Source of the DNA: Gemmata sp051859125
Lineage (GTDB): Bacteria > Planctomycetota > Planctomycetia > Gemmatales > Gemmataceae
Direction: 5' to 3'
Assembly: GCF_051859125.1 (NCBI RefSeq)
Contig: NZ_JBHYGG010000258.1
Location: 1 to 64,000 of the forward strand
DNA length: 64,000 nt
This document shows, one piece after another, positions 32,276-40,880 of this stretch (position 1 is its first letter; the number at the start of each line of letters is the position of its first letter). A model generated the notes under the pieces. It saw only the letters and a program-made list of their open reading frames with translations, had not been told where the DNA came from and made no database searches. Made by a program: the position numbers and the translations under genes.

Positions 32276-33970
32276 ATGACCCCGATCATGGTGACCGGTG
32301 ACCTCGGCGCGTGTGAGTGGTTCGTTTGGGACCTCCGCCGGAGTGGCCTGATCGACCGCGGCCAACTCGATACGATCGTCGGGGAGTTCCTGCGGAAGAA
32401 CCCCCGGGCGGAGGCCCCGGCCCTCGCCGAGTACCTCGTCAACCACGGGACGCTGACCAACTTCCAGGCCGAGCGGGTCCTCAACAGCAAGTCGGCCGGC
32501 CTGGTCCTCGGGCCGTACGTGCTCCTCGACGCCATCGGCTCGGGGAGCATGGGCCAGGTGTACAAGGCCAGCTCAAAGAACGACGCCAACCTGTACGCCG
32601 TGAAGGTGCTCCCCCGCCGGAGCATGTGGAACGTCCGCCTCGCCCGCCGCCAGGTGCGGTCGTTCGCCAACTTCTCGCACCCCGCGGTCATCCCGTTCAT
32701 GGACGTCGGCACCGCCGGCGGCCTGCACTACCTCGTGTGGCCGCTCGTCGAGGGCAACACCCTCGAGTCGATGGTGCAGCACAACGGCAAGCTGCCCCCC
32801 AACCAGGCGGCCCTCTACGCCCTCCAGATCGCGCAGGGGCTCACCGACGCCCACCAGAACAGCCTGTTCCACGGGCTCGTGAAGCCGTCGAACGTCATGA
32901 TCGGCGACGACAACCAGGCCCGCATCCTCGACTTCGGCATCGGCTCGCTGCTCGTCGAGAACGAGGGCGAGAGCCTCGTCGACACGATGTCGACCGCCAA
33001 CACGCTCACCAGCGGGCTCGACTGCGCGAGCCCCGAGAGCATCATGGAGCCGACCAACCGCACGCCGGCCGGCGACCAGTACAGCCTCGGGTGCGTCCTC
33101 TACTACTGCCTCACGGGCCGGGTCCCGTTCCCCGAGGGCAGCGCCGTCGAGAAGATGATGGCGCACCAGACCAAGGACCCGATGGCGATCCGGGAGCTGG
33201 CCCCGGACGTCCCCGACGAGCTGGTCGAGATCGTCCGCAAGCTGATGGCCAAGACCCCGGAGGCCCGGTTCAGCGGGTGCGACGAGCTGGTCGAGGCGCT
33301 GGAGCCGTTCGTCGGCGACCCGGCCGCGGTCCCCGGCGGCGTCCCCGGGCGCGGCGGTGCCGGCACGGGCTCCAGCGGCGCGATGCCCGCGCTGGGCAGC
33401 CGGCCCGGGAACCGGCTCGGCGGCGGGTCCGGCCCGAAGATGCCCGGCCTGCCCCCGAAGGGGCCGACCACCACCCCGGCCCCGGCCTTCGGGGGCCGCG
33501 CCAGCCCGACCGCCCCGCCGGCCCCCACGCGGAACCCGGCCCCGCCGGCTCCGAGTCGGTCCGCCCCGCCGCCCCCGCCGGTTCCGACCCGGGCCGGGTC
33601 GAACCGGGCCGCGCTCCACGTCCCGCCGCCCCCGCCCGTGGACGACGACGAGGTCGACGCCGGCGCGATGCCGGTGCGTGCCCCGGCCATGGAGAGCCCC
33701 CGCGGCGGCCCGAAGATGCCGACCCGTGCGGCCACGAGCGGGCCGCCCCAGCGGGCCAAGGCCCCGCCGCCCCCCGACCCCATCGAGGAAGAGGCCGAGG
33801 CGAGCGAGTGGGCCGAGGAGGAACCGACCCGCAACTCCGTCCGCGGCGGCCAGTCGCGGCGCGGCGGTGGCGGCGGTGGCGGCGAGGGCTTGGGCCAACT
33901 CGGCCTCGTGATGGTCGTCGTCGTGCTGATGGTCGGCGCGTTCTTCGTCGCCCGCATGTTCATGCGGTGA
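32276..33970 (+). CDS. Membrane-anchored Ser/Thr protein kinase homologue lacking the catalytic Asp (pseudokinase)
   Basis: A 564-aa protein. Residues 80-340 form a Hanks-type kinase fold: glycine loop GSGSMGQV (88-95), Lys110 in LYAVKVL, DFG at 219-221 (ILDFGIGS), and ASPE at the APE position. The catalytic loop reads HGLVKPSN (199-206) where HRDLKPSN is expected, so the catalytic Asp is replaced by Leu. A Pro/Ala-rich linker of about 190 residues leads to one C-terminal transmembrane helix (about 542-562). ATP binding may remain; phosphotransfer is doubtful. ATG at 32288 is an alternative start. Related proteins are numerous in planctomycetes. A terminator follows. Confidence 0.88.
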   Translation: MTPIMVTGDLGACEWFVWDLRRSGLIDRGQLDTIVGEFLRKNPRAEAPALAEYLVNHGTLTNFQAERVLNSKSAGLVLGPYVLLDAIGSGSMGQVYKASSKNDANLYAVKVLPRRSMWNVRLARRQVRSFANFSHPAVIPFMDVGTAGGLHYLVWPLVEGNTLESMVQHNGKLPPNQAALYALQIAQGLTDAHQNSLFHGLVKPSNVMIGDDNQARILDFGIGSLLVENEGESLVDTMSTANTLTSGLDCASPESIMEPTNRTPAGDQYSLGCVLYYCLTGRVPFPEGSAVEKMMAHQTKDPMAIRELAPDVPDELVEIVRKLMAKTPEARFSGCDELVEALEPFVGDPAAVPGGVPGRGGAGTGSSGAMPALGSRPGNRLGGGSGPKMPGLPPKGPTTTPAPAFGGRASPTAPPAPTRNPAPPAPSRSAPPPPPVPTRAGSNRAALHVPPPPPVDDDEVDAGAMPVRAPAMESPRGGPKMPTRAATSGPPQRAKAPPPPDPIEEEAEASEWAEEEPTRNSVRGGQSRRGGGGGGGEGLGQLGLVMVVVVLMVGAFFVARMFMR

Positions 33971-33997
33971 CCCGGGCCCGAACCCGGCCGCAACGAG

Positions 33998-34027
33998 AAC
34001 GGGGGGCTCGCGCCCCCCGTTGTGTTT
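33998..34027 (+). terminator. Rho-independent terminator after the pseudokinase gene
   Basis: A 10-bp perfect stem (33998-34007 with 34012-34021, loop TCGC) followed by GTGTTTT. It lies 28 bases after the stop codon and immediately before the 3' end of the convergent aminotransferase gene. Confidence 0.8.
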
Positions 34028-34043
34028 TCCCCCGCTCGACCCC

Positions 34044-35156
34044 TCACCGCTTCGCCATGCGCGTCAGGATCTCGATGCCGCGGTGCAGGGTCTCGTCGCT
34101 CGCGGCGTACGAGATGCGGAAGTGCGTGTCGCGACCGCTGAACACGCCGCCGGGGATCACCAGCAGGTTCTCCTTGATGCCGGCGGTCGCGAACTCGGTG
34201 CCGGTGCCCCACGGGGCCTTCGGGAACAGGTAAAACGCGCCGCCCGGCAGCTCGAAGTCGTAGTGGCCCCGGAGCCCGGCGGCGAGCAGGTCGCGCTTCC
34301 GCTTGTAGTCGGCCACGATCCCGGTCACGTCGAAGTCCAGCGCCGCCGCGCCGCCCCACTGCACGATGCTCGGCGCGCACACGAACGTGAACTGCTGCAT
34401 CTTGGCCATTTCCTGCACCAGCCGCTTCGGCCCGTGGACCCACCCGAGCCGCCACCCGGTCATGCCGTAGGTCTTGCCGAACCCCTCGACGACCAGCACG
34501 TTCGGGTCGTACGCCGCCGGGCTGTGCGGGGGGCCGTCGCAGTGGAACGCCCGGTAGATCTCGTCGCTGATGAGCAGGATGCCGCGCTCGCGGGCCAGTT
34601 CGACGAGCGCCTTCTGCGCGGCCGGGTCGATCACCGCGCCGGTCGGGTTCGACGGGGTCGAGAGGAGGATCGCCTTCGACCGCGGGGTGATCGCGGCCCG
34701 CACCTTCTCGGGGTCCACGCGGAAGTCGGGGTACGTGTCCACGGTCACGAGCTTGCCGCCGGCGAGCGCGACCATGTTCGGGTACGCGACGAAGTACGGG
34801 TCGGGGGTGACGACCTCGTCGCCGGGGTTCACGACCGCGAACAGCGCCAGGAGCAGCCCGCCGCTGGTGCCGCTGGTGACGATGACGTCGCGGTCCTGGC
34901 CGGGGAACCGGGCGGCCGCGTCGGCGACGAGCTTGTCGCGCAGTTGCGGGACGCCCTGGGTGACGACGTACCCGTTGTGCCCGCCGTCGATGGCGGCCCG
35001 GGCCGCGGCCTTGATCGGCTCGGGCACGTCGAAGTGGGGCTGCCCGATGCTCAAGTTCACCGGGTCCCTGAGCGACTTGCCCAGCTCGAAGATCTTGCGG
35101 ATGCCGGAAATCTCGACCGCCCTGGTGCGGTCGGCGAGCAGCGACTCGGGGAACAT
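34044..35156 (-). CDS. Class I/II PLP-dependent aminotransferase
   Basis: A 370-aa fold-type I aminotransferase of the aspartate/aromatic group. Features are LSIGQPHFDVPEPI, GYVVTQGVPQLR, VTSGTSGGLLLAL (cofactor phosphate loop), LLSTPSNPTGAVID, ISDEIYRAFHCDG, the PLP Lys in VEGFGKTYGMTGWRLGW and FRISYA with the substrate-binding Arg near the end. The length is slightly short for the family. Substrate cannot be assigned; aspartate, alanine or N-succinyl-diaminopimelate types are all possible. A repeat lies upstream, between it and the DUF3754 gene on the same strand. Confidence 0.9.
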   Translation of the reverse strand: MFPESLLADRTRAVEISGIRKIFELGKSLRDPVNLSIGQPHFDVPEPIKAAARAAIDGGHNGYVVTQGVPQLRDKLVADAAARFPGQDRDVIVTSGTSGGLLLALFAVVNPGDEVVTPDPYFVAYPNMVALAGGKLVTVDTYPDFRVDPEKVRAAITPRSKAILLSTPSNPTGAVIDPAAQKALVELARERGILLISDEIYRAFHCDGPPHSPAAYDPNVLVVEGFGKTYGMTGWRLGWVHGPKRLVQEMAKMQQFTFVCAPSIVQWGGAAALDFDVTGIVADYKRKRDLLAAGLRGHYDFELPGGAFYLFPKAPWGTGTEFATAGIKENLLVIPGGVFSGRDTHFRISYAASDETLHRGIEILTRMAKR

Positions 35157-35177
35157 AGCGGAACCTCGGACCGAGGA

Positions 35178-35276
35178 TTAACCACAGAGGCACAGAGAAA
35201 ACGGGAGAGAACGAGTCCGTTCAACCCGTCTCCCGCTCTTTGTATTTCTCTGTGCCGCTGTGCCTCAGTGGTTAAT
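35178..35276. repeat. CCACAGAGGCACAGAG-type inverted repeat, second copy
   Basis: Left arm beginning ATTAACCACAGAGGCACAGA at 35178; right arm ending near 35276 (GTGCCTCAGTGGTTAAT), complementary with a few mismatches. It shares its words with 20874-20971. It separates the DUF3754 and aminotransferase genes. Confidence 0.8.
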
Positions 35277-35282
35277 CCCCGG

Positions 35283-36503
35283 TCACCCGTCGGCGCGGGC
35301 GTACCGCTCCCAGAGGTGGTCGAGGCGGGCCTGGGCGTCGGCGAGGGGCACGGCGTGGTACCGGCCGTCGCGCTCGGTGACGAGGCCGGCCTTGACGAGC
35401 TTCTGGAGCGCGTCGCCGATCTCGAAGTCGACCTCCAGGCCGAGCCGCCGCTCCAGGTCGAGTTCGACGTAGTCGTCGATCTCCGGGGCCGCCCACCCGG
35501 TCTCGCCGGCGTACCGCCACAGGTAGAAGTACCCCAGCAGGATCTCACGGACCTCCTGCTCCTCGGTCTCGTCGAGGAGCCGGAACATGACCCCGCCGTT
35601 GTTGTCGAGGTTCTGGTAGTACAGGCTCTGCGTCAGTTGCAGCGTGTATGTCTGCCGCGACACCTGGAAGCTGTACCACGTCTTGTACCCGTACCCGGCG
35701 ATGAGCACGATCGGGCCGTACAGGGCCATCACGCTCCCGGTGACGATCGCGGTCGTGATCGTCGAGAGGCTCTCCCAGAGCTTCCACCCCACGTACCCGA
35801 TGGTGCTGGTGACCGAGCCGCCGAGCTTGAGCCGGTCGAACCGCGGCATGCGGATCCGGCCGCCCGGGACGAGCATCTCGATGTCCATCTGCGGGATGTC
35901 CTTGAACAGCTTCAGGAACACGCTCTTCACGTCGGCGTCCGGGCCGAGCCGGCGGTGCGGCTGCTGCTTGAAGATGACGGCGACGCGGGCGAACGTCGGC
36001 ACCTTCACCTCGGTGGCCTTCCACCGGAGAATCGGGTGCCGGCGGGTCCGCTTGCCGAACCCCTTGCCGCGGTAGAACACCTCGACCCGCTCGAACGCGT
36101 CCCAGGGTACGTCGAGGTCCACGCCCCACTCGCTGGCCCCGCTCATGATCGCCTCCATCTCCTCGCGGGACAGGCGGACGTAGTTGGCCCGCTCCATGAG
36201 GTGGGTGAAGGTGGCGAACAGCTTGGCGAGCACGGCCGCCCGCTCCTCGGGCCTGAGGGCCGCGAGGGGCTTCGGGTCGGCGTCCGGGTCGAACGCCGCG
36301 TAGGTCTCCTTGAGCTGGCGGATCTCGCCCAGGTAGCTGATGTGAACGTGGCCGAACACGCTGCGGGTGAACCGGCGGAACGCGGCCTGCTCGTCGGGCG
36401 CGAGGGGGCGGGTGCCGTCCGGGCCGGTGTCGGCGCACAGGAACCCGGCCAGGTCCGCGGCGCGGACCGGGATGAAGTGCTCGCGGTCGCGGAACTCGGA
36501 CAT
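35283..36503 (-). CDS. DUF3754 family membrane protein
   Basis: A 406-aa protein of the DUF3754 (TMEM143-like) family. The N-terminal soluble part contains REHFIPVRAADL, typical of the family, then MERANYVRLSREE and VEVFYRGKGFGKR. Two adjacent hydrophobic segments at about 245-290 (TITTAIVTGSVMALYGPIVL) form a membrane hairpin, followed by RQTYTLQLTQSLYYQNLDNN, a hallmark segment. The C-terminal part resembles a winged-helix-like region. Function of the family is unknown. A same-strand cupin gene lies 48 bases upstream. Confidence 0.88.
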   Translation of the reverse strand: MSEFRDREHFIPVRAADLAGFLCADTGPDGTRPLAPDEQAAFRRFTRSVFGHVHISYLGEIRQLKETYAAFDPDADPKPLAALRPEERAAVLAKLFATFTHLMERANYVRLSREEMEAIMSGASEWGVDLDVPWDAFERVEVFYRGKGFGKRTRRHPILRWKATEVKVPTFARVAVIFKQQPHRRLGPDADVKSVFLKLFKDIPQMDIEMLVPGGRIRMPRFDRLKLGGSVTSTIGYVGWKLWESLSTITTAIVTGSVMALYGPIVLIAGYGYKTWYSFQVSRQTYTLQLTQSLYYQNLDNNGGVMFRLLDETEEQEVREILLGYFYLWRYAGETGWAAPEIDDYVELDLERRLGLEVDFEIGDALQKLVKAGLVTERDGRYHAVPLADAQARLDHLWERYARADG

Positions 36504-36551
36504 GGGGGCGCGCCGGGAGGGAGGGGTTGCGAGCCGCGGGCTTGTTGCCGG

Positions 36552-37022
36552 TCAGGTCAGGATCTCGACGCCGTACTTGGCGCACAGCGCCTTGACCGCC
36601 GCGGTGTCGTGGTCGGGCACCGCGTCGACTTCGAGGAAGTAGTTCGCGAACCGCCCGGGGATCACGGTCAGGAGCAACTTGCCCGGCCCGGTGCCGGCGT
36701 TGCGGAACGTGTGCGGGATGTCGCGGGGGGCGACGACCATCGCACCGGGCCCGGCGGTCAGCTTGTCGGTGCCGAGGGTCAGCTCGAACTGGCCGTCGAG
36801 GACGTAGAAGATCTCGGTCTCGTGCTTGTGGACGTGCAGCGGCGGCCCGTGGCCCGCGGGAATGTCCTGCTCGAGGACCGCGTACGCGCCGCCGGTCTGC
36901 TCGGGGAGCACCTTGAACACGCTCTTCGACCGCAGGACGCCGACCGCGGGCCCCTCGCCGGGCAGCCGCACGATCGGGACCGCGGTTTCCGTCTCGCGGA
37001 GGAACGGGTGGGGTTCGGCCAT
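36552..37022 (-). CDS. Cupin domain protein
   Basis: A 156-aa single-domain cupin. Motif 1 is PPLHVHKHETEIFYVLDGQFEL with three metal ligands (His-x-His and Glu), and motif 2 is GAMVVAPRDIPHTFRN with the fourth His. Such proteins are dioxygenases, isomerases or sugar-binding sensors; the substrate is not predictable here. ATG start, with AAAGGAGAT directly upstream as ribosome binding site. It is encoded upstream of DUF3754 on the same strand and probably cotranscribed. Confidence 0.88.
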   Translation of the reverse strand: MAEPHPFLRETETAVPIVRLPGEGPAVGVLRSKSVFKVLPEQTGGAYAVLEQDIPAGHGPPLHVHKHETEIFYVLDGQFELTLGTDKLTAGPGAMVVAPRDIPHTFRNAGTGPGKLLLTVIPGRFANYFLEVDAVPDHDTAAVKALCAKYGVEILT

Positions 37023-37064
37023 CGCATCTCCTTTGACGCTCGTGTGCGGGTCGTGGGCGTCCCG

Positions 37065-37565
37065 TCAGGATACGGGCCGGATCGCTCGGAGATGAGGGGC
37101 GCGGCGCGTGAGCCAGTATCCCACGACGAGCCCGGTCACGATACCCCCGGCGATACCGAGTTCGACGGCCAGTTCCGCGGCGGCCTTTCGGCCCTCGGCA
37201 CCCGGCTCGGCGGCGTCGCCGACGAGGGCGCCGTCGAGCGCGCCGACGACCGCCCCAACGAGTGCGGCGAGGAACGAACTCGTCCGCACCGGCCAACGAA
37301 GGCCGCCCCCGACCATGAACGGTGAGACGGCGCTGGCGGCGTAGATCGCGGCAACGGCACCGAACAGCCCGCAGACCGCGGTCGCCCCCCACGGAGCGTC
37401 CTTGACCCGGGAGAGGCCGGTGTCGATCCCGCCGTACCAGGCCGCAACGACTCCGAGGCACGCGAGCCCGAGAACGGAACTCCACACCCAGCCGAGGCAA
37501 AGGCCGAGGAGCGCGCGCCAGAGTCGCTGCGGGACCGACACCCGCGCTTCGGGAACGCTCGTCAT
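37065..37565 (-). CDS. Glycine-rich integral membrane protein of unknown function
   Basis: A 166-aa protein with four predicted hydrophobic segments (about 17-44, 61-80, 97-116 and 130-152) rich in Gly and Ala, and small charged loops. No family is recognised. It lies 42 bases upstream of the cupin gene on the same strand. Confidence 0.65.
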   Translation of the reverse strand: MTSVPEARVSVPQRLWRALLGLCLGWVWSSVLGLACLGVVAAWYGGIDTGLSRVKDAPWGATAVCGLFGAVAAIYAASAVSPFMVGGGLRWPVRTSSFLAALVGAVVGALDGALVGDAAEPGAEGRKAAAELAVELGIAGGIVTGLVVGYWLTRRAPHLRAIRPVS

Positions 37566-37639
37566 TGGTGCGGGCCTCCGTGCGACCTGATATTCGCCAG
37601 TGGACCGGGAAGATTGTACCGCACTCCGCCCGGGAATGT

Positions 37640-37669
37640 GAGGAGCCCCCGGCTCGCCGGGGGCTCCTC
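37640..37669 (-). terminator. GC hairpin, putative terminator
   Basis: A 13-bp perfect stem (37640-37652 with 37657-37669) and loop CTCG, 18 bases beyond the stop of the 37688-38251 gene. There is no T-run, as with other hairpins in this window. Confidence 0.7.
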
Positions 37670-37687
37670 GTGGTCACCGGTTCGCCG

Positions 37688-38251
37688 TCAGTCGCCGACG
37701 CGGGTGCTGCGGCCGGCGTGGACGCGGACGTTGTCCACGACCCGCTGCGGCTTCGCGCCGTTGTCCGGCACCACCCACACGGCGTAGGTGCCGGGCGGCG
37801 CGGCCATCTCGACGCGGTACTCCTTCGCCTCTTGCACCGCGACGTGCCCCTTCTCGCCGGGGCCGTCGTCCTTCACGTCGGTGAGCACCACCTTCGCAGC
37901 CCGCGGGAAGTTGTCGCCGAACACCTCGACCGAGCCGAGCAGGTCGGCGATCTCGAACTTGTGAACGCCGCTCGCCTCGATGCGGAGCTTCTCGGCGACC
38001 CGCACGGGGATGCCGCCCTTCGGCTTCACGAACACCTCGAACGGCCCCTCGCCGCGAATCGTGTTTGGTTTTCCGAACGCGGTCACCGTGTGCGTCTTCT
38101 CCTTGCCGGCCTTGGTGGGCTCCCGGAGCGTGAGGGATTCGACAGCGAACAGCTTGGTCTCGACCACCTGGATCGTCAGTGTTTCGTCCGCCGCCAGCGC
38201 CGCCGCCGCGACCACCAGCCCCGCACAGACCGCCGCGAACCGCGTGAGCAT
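37688..38251 (-). CDS. Secreted protein of unknown function
   Basis: A 187-aa protein with a signal peptide (1-21, ending ALAADE) followed by a beta-rich domain with segments TVTAFGKPNTIRGEGPFEVFV and YAVWVVPDNGAKPQRVVDNVRVHAG. No family is recognised. It is divergent from the Gfo/Idh/MocA gene and ends with a strong hairpin. Confidence 0.7.
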   Translation of the reverse strand: MLTRFAAVCAGLVVAAAALAADETLTIQVVETKLFAVESLTLREPTKAGKEKTHTVTAFGKPNTIRGEGPFEVFVKPKGGIPVRVAEKLRIEASGVHKFEIADLLGSVEVFGDNFPRAAKVVLTDVKDDGPGEKGHVAVQEAKEYRVEMAAPPGTYAVWVVPDNGAKPQRVVDNVRVHAGRSTRVGD

Positions 38252-38442
38252 GTGAGCCCCTCGTTGGAGTGCCGTGTGTCCTCGCAGTATCCGACGAGCG
38301 GCGCGCCCGGACGGATGGGGCGATGCTCCGATCTGCCGCCTTCGTTGTTGCCCCGCGGCGCCCGCGTGTTTACACTCACCTCATCACCGCCCCCCCGAAC
38401 CTTCCCGGTTCCCTCGCCCGCTACTCCTCGGAGACCTCTCAC

Positions 38443-39834
38443 ATGGCTCGTCGGATCACCCGGCGGCAGGCGCTCGCCGCGTCGGCCGCCTCGCTCGGCT
38501 ACCTCCACCTCGCCCCGGCCGTCTCGCAGGCCCGCGTGTTCCGGGCCAACGAGAAGCTCCGCGTCGGCGGCATCGGCGTCGGCGGCAAGGGCTCCAGCGA
38601 CATCGACCAAGCCGGCGAACTGATGGACGTCGTGGTCCTGTGCGACGTGGACGAGGGCAAGCTCGCGCCGAAGGTCAAGAAGTGGCCCGAGGCCAAGACG
38701 TTCTCCGACTTCCGCAAGATCTTCGACGACCAGGCGCTGCTCAAGAACGTGGACGCGTTCGTCGTCAGCACCCCGGACCACACGCACGCGCTGCCCAGCG
38801 TCCTGGCGATGCGGGCCGGCAAGCACGTGTACTGCCAGAAGCCGCTGACCCACGACGTGGCCGAGGCGCACCTGCTGCGGGCCGAGGCGAAGAAGAACAA
38901 GGTCTGCACCCAGATGGGCAACCAGGGGACGACCGGCAACGGGCTCCGCCGCGGCGCCGAGTTGCTCCGGGCCGGCACCCTCGGCGACGTGACCGAGGTC
39001 CACGTGTGGACCAACCGGCCGATCTGGCCGCAGGCCCCGAAGGTGACCGACGCGAACCCGCCCAAGGCGGCCGACGCGCCGAAGGGCGTGAACTGGGACG
39101 CCTTCATCGGCCCGGCCCCCGAGCGGCCCTACGCGCAGGGCATCCACCCGTTCGCGTGGCGCGGGTTCTGGGACTACGGCACCGGCGCGATCGGCGACAT
39201 GGCGTGCCACACCGCCAACATGGCGTTCATGGGCCTGAACCTCGCCCACCCGGTCCGCATCTCGGCCGAGGCCGGCGACGTGAACCCGCTGACGTGCCCG
39301 AGCTTCGCCCACGTCGTCATGGACTTCCCGGCCCGCGACAAGATGCCGGCCCTGAAGCTCCACTGGTACGAGGGCAAGCGGGACGGCAAGAAGGTGCTGC
39401 CGCCCGAGGAGCTGGTCGCCAAGGCCACCGCGATGTCGAAGAAGCCGCTCGTGGACAGCGGGTCCATCGTCGTCGGGAGCAAGGGGCTCGCGTACTCCCC
39501 GAGCGACTACGGCAACGAGGTGTTCTTCAGCACCGGCGAGGTGACCAACGGCGGCACCAAGCCCGAGACCATGCCGGTCAACAACGGCGGGGACGGCGGC
39601 CAGAAGAAGGAGTGGGTTGAGGCCATCAAGGCCAACAAGCCCGAGCTGGCGCTGGCCAACTTCGACTACGGCGGGCTGCTCACCGCGGCGTTCCTCCTCG
39701 GCAACGTCGCGATCCGCACCGGTAAGCCGTTCAGCTGGGACGGCGAGAAGGGCGTCGCCGACATCAAGGAGGCCGCCCCGCTCATCCGCCGCGAGTACCG
39801 CAAGGGCTGGGACCTGATCGGCTACAACGCGTAA
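38443..39834 (+). CDS. Gfo/Idh/MocA family oxidoreductase, Tat-exported
   Basis: A 463-aa NAD(P)-dependent oxidoreductase. The N-terminus carries a twin-arginine signal, RRITRRQALAAS, so the enzyme is exported folded with its cofactor, as is common in planctomycetes. The Rossmann motif is GGIGVGGKGSSDI, and the EKP-type catalytic segment is YCQKPLTHDVAEA with the Lys. Later, WDYGTGAIGDMACHTANM supplies the second-domain His. Substrates are probably sugars or inositol derivatives. The start at 38443 is chosen for the Tat signal and a GGAG nine bases upstream; the frame is open further upstream. Confidence 0.9.
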   Translation: MARRITRRQALAASAASLGYLHLAPAVSQARVFRANEKLRVGGIGVGGKGSSDIDQAGELMDVVVLCDVDEGKLAPKVKKWPEAKTFSDFRKIFDDQALLKNVDAFVVSTPDHTHALPSVLAMRAGKHVYCQKPLTHDVAEAHLLRAEAKKNKVCTQMGNQGTTGNGLRRGAELLRAGTLGDVTEVHVWTNRPIWPQAPKVTDANPPKAADAPKGVNWDAFIGPAPERPYAQGIHPFAWRGFWDYGTGAIGDMACHTANMAFMGLNLAHPVRISAEAGDVNPLTCPSFAHVVMDFPARDKMPALKLHWYEGKRDGKKVLPPEELVAKATAMSKKPLVDSGSIVVGSKGLAYSPSDYGNEVFFSTGEVTNGGTKPETMPVNNGGDGGQKKEWVEAIKANKPELALANFDYGGLLTAAFLLGNVAIRTGKPFSWDGEKGVADIKEAAPLIRREYRKGWDLIGYNA

Positions 39835-39953
39835 TTTCGCTGGTGCGTGGGTTGGTGGCGGGTCGTGGGAAGGACCCGGGCGGTTGCCCCGTCCCGGGTT
39901 TCCCGGCGCCCCGCCCCCACCTCCCACCCCCCGACCGGTGATATAATGGGGGC

Positions 39954-40778
39954 ATGAAGCTCTCCGACGCTCTCACCGCACTCGCCGAGAACCCGAACCA
40001 CCCCGTCGATCTGGCCCGGGTCGCGCTGCTCATTGCCCGCGACGCCTACTCGCAGATGAGCCCGCGGGCCTACCTCCGCCGCATCGACCGGCTCGCCGCG
40101 GAACTCCGGCCCCGGCTCACCGGCTCCCTGACCGCCCGCACCGCCGAACTCTGCACGTTCCTGTTCGACGAGAGCGGGTTCGCCGGCAACTCCGCGCACT
40201 ACTACGACCCGCGGAACAGCTACCTCAACAAGGTGCTCGACCGGCACGTCGGGCTGCCGATCACGCTGTCGCTCCTGGCGGTCGCGGTCGGCACCCGGGC
40301 CGGGTTGAACGTGGTGGGGGTCGCGCTGCCGGGGCACTTCGTCGCGAAGGCCGTGGACGACAGCGGCCGCGAGGTGATCTTCGACCCGTTCAACGGCGGG
40401 CAGTTCCTCGACACCGACGCGTGCGAGGCGGTGGTGTCCGCGATCACCGGGCAGCAGTTCGAGGCCACGCCCGAGGCGCTGGCCGCCACTCCGCCCGGCG
40501 CGTTCGTGCTGCGGATGCTCAACAACCTGAAGACGGCGTACATCGCGGACCGGTCGCACCTCCGGGCCGCCCGCGTCGCCCGCCGGCTCACCCAACTCCT
40601 CCCGCACGACCCGGACCAGCGCCGCGACCTGGGCCTGCTGCTCGTGCAGGCCGACCGGTGCGGGGCGGCCGTGAACCACCTGCGGCACTACCTCGCGGCC
40701 GCGCCCGACGCCGACGACGCCCCCGAGGTCCGCAAGCTGCTCTCCCGGGCGCTGTCCGACGTGGCCAAGTGGAACTGA
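39954..40778 (+). CDS. SirB1-like transglutaminase-fold and TPR protein
   Basis: A 274-aa protein of the SirB1/Transglut_core2 family. The first 90 residues are helical; the core segment is NSYLNKVLDRHVGLPITLSL, followed by GVALPGHFVAKA and IFDPFNGGQF. The usual Cys-His-Asp triad appears incomplete: His in GHF and Asp in FDPF are present, the Cys is not clear. C-terminal TPR-like helices follow (residues about 195-265). The ATG has no strong ribosome binding site. It stands alone after the oxidoreductase gene; function is unknown. Confidence 0.82.
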   Translation: MKLSDALTALAENPNHPVDLARVALLIARDAYSQMSPRAYLRRIDRLAAELRPRLTGSLTARTAELCTFLFDESGFAGNSAHYYDPRNSYLNKVLDRHVGLPITLSLLAVAVGTRAGLNVVGVALPGHFVAKAVDDSGREVIFDPFNGGQFLDTDACEAVVSAITGQQFEATPEALAATPPGAFVLRMLNNLKTAYIADRSHLRAARVARRLTQLLPHDPDQRRDLGLLLVQADRCGAAVNHLRHYLAAAPDADDAPEVRKLLSRALSDVAKWN

Positions 40779-40802
40779 CCGCCCGCTGAACTTTGCTTGC
40801 CG

Positions 40803-40861
40803 TTGGCGGCACAGGCTCTGGCCTGTGTTCGCCATCACAGGCCAGAGGCCTGTGCCGCCAA
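40803..40861. repeat. GGCGGCACAGGC-type inverted repeat
   Basis: Positions 40803-40827 are complementary to 40836-40861 with a single bulged base (25-bp stem, 8-base loop). It lies between convergent genes, a site suited to bidirectional termination. Confidence 0.85.
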
Positions 40862-40880
40862 ATCGGTGCGTCCCGCCCGC

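Noticed and set aside
32195..33970. Longer start for the pseudokinase gene at 32195
   Set aside because: The added 27 residues are Pro/Arg-rich and would start almost on the putative -10 region.
34020..37325. 1101-codon plus-strand open frame
   Set aside because: Antisense to aminotransferase, DUF3754 and cupin genes; no motif.
10180..40861. CRISPR array as an explanation of the many repeats
   Set aside because: The repeats are single inverted repeats of different families, not regularly spaced direct repeats, and no cas gene is present.
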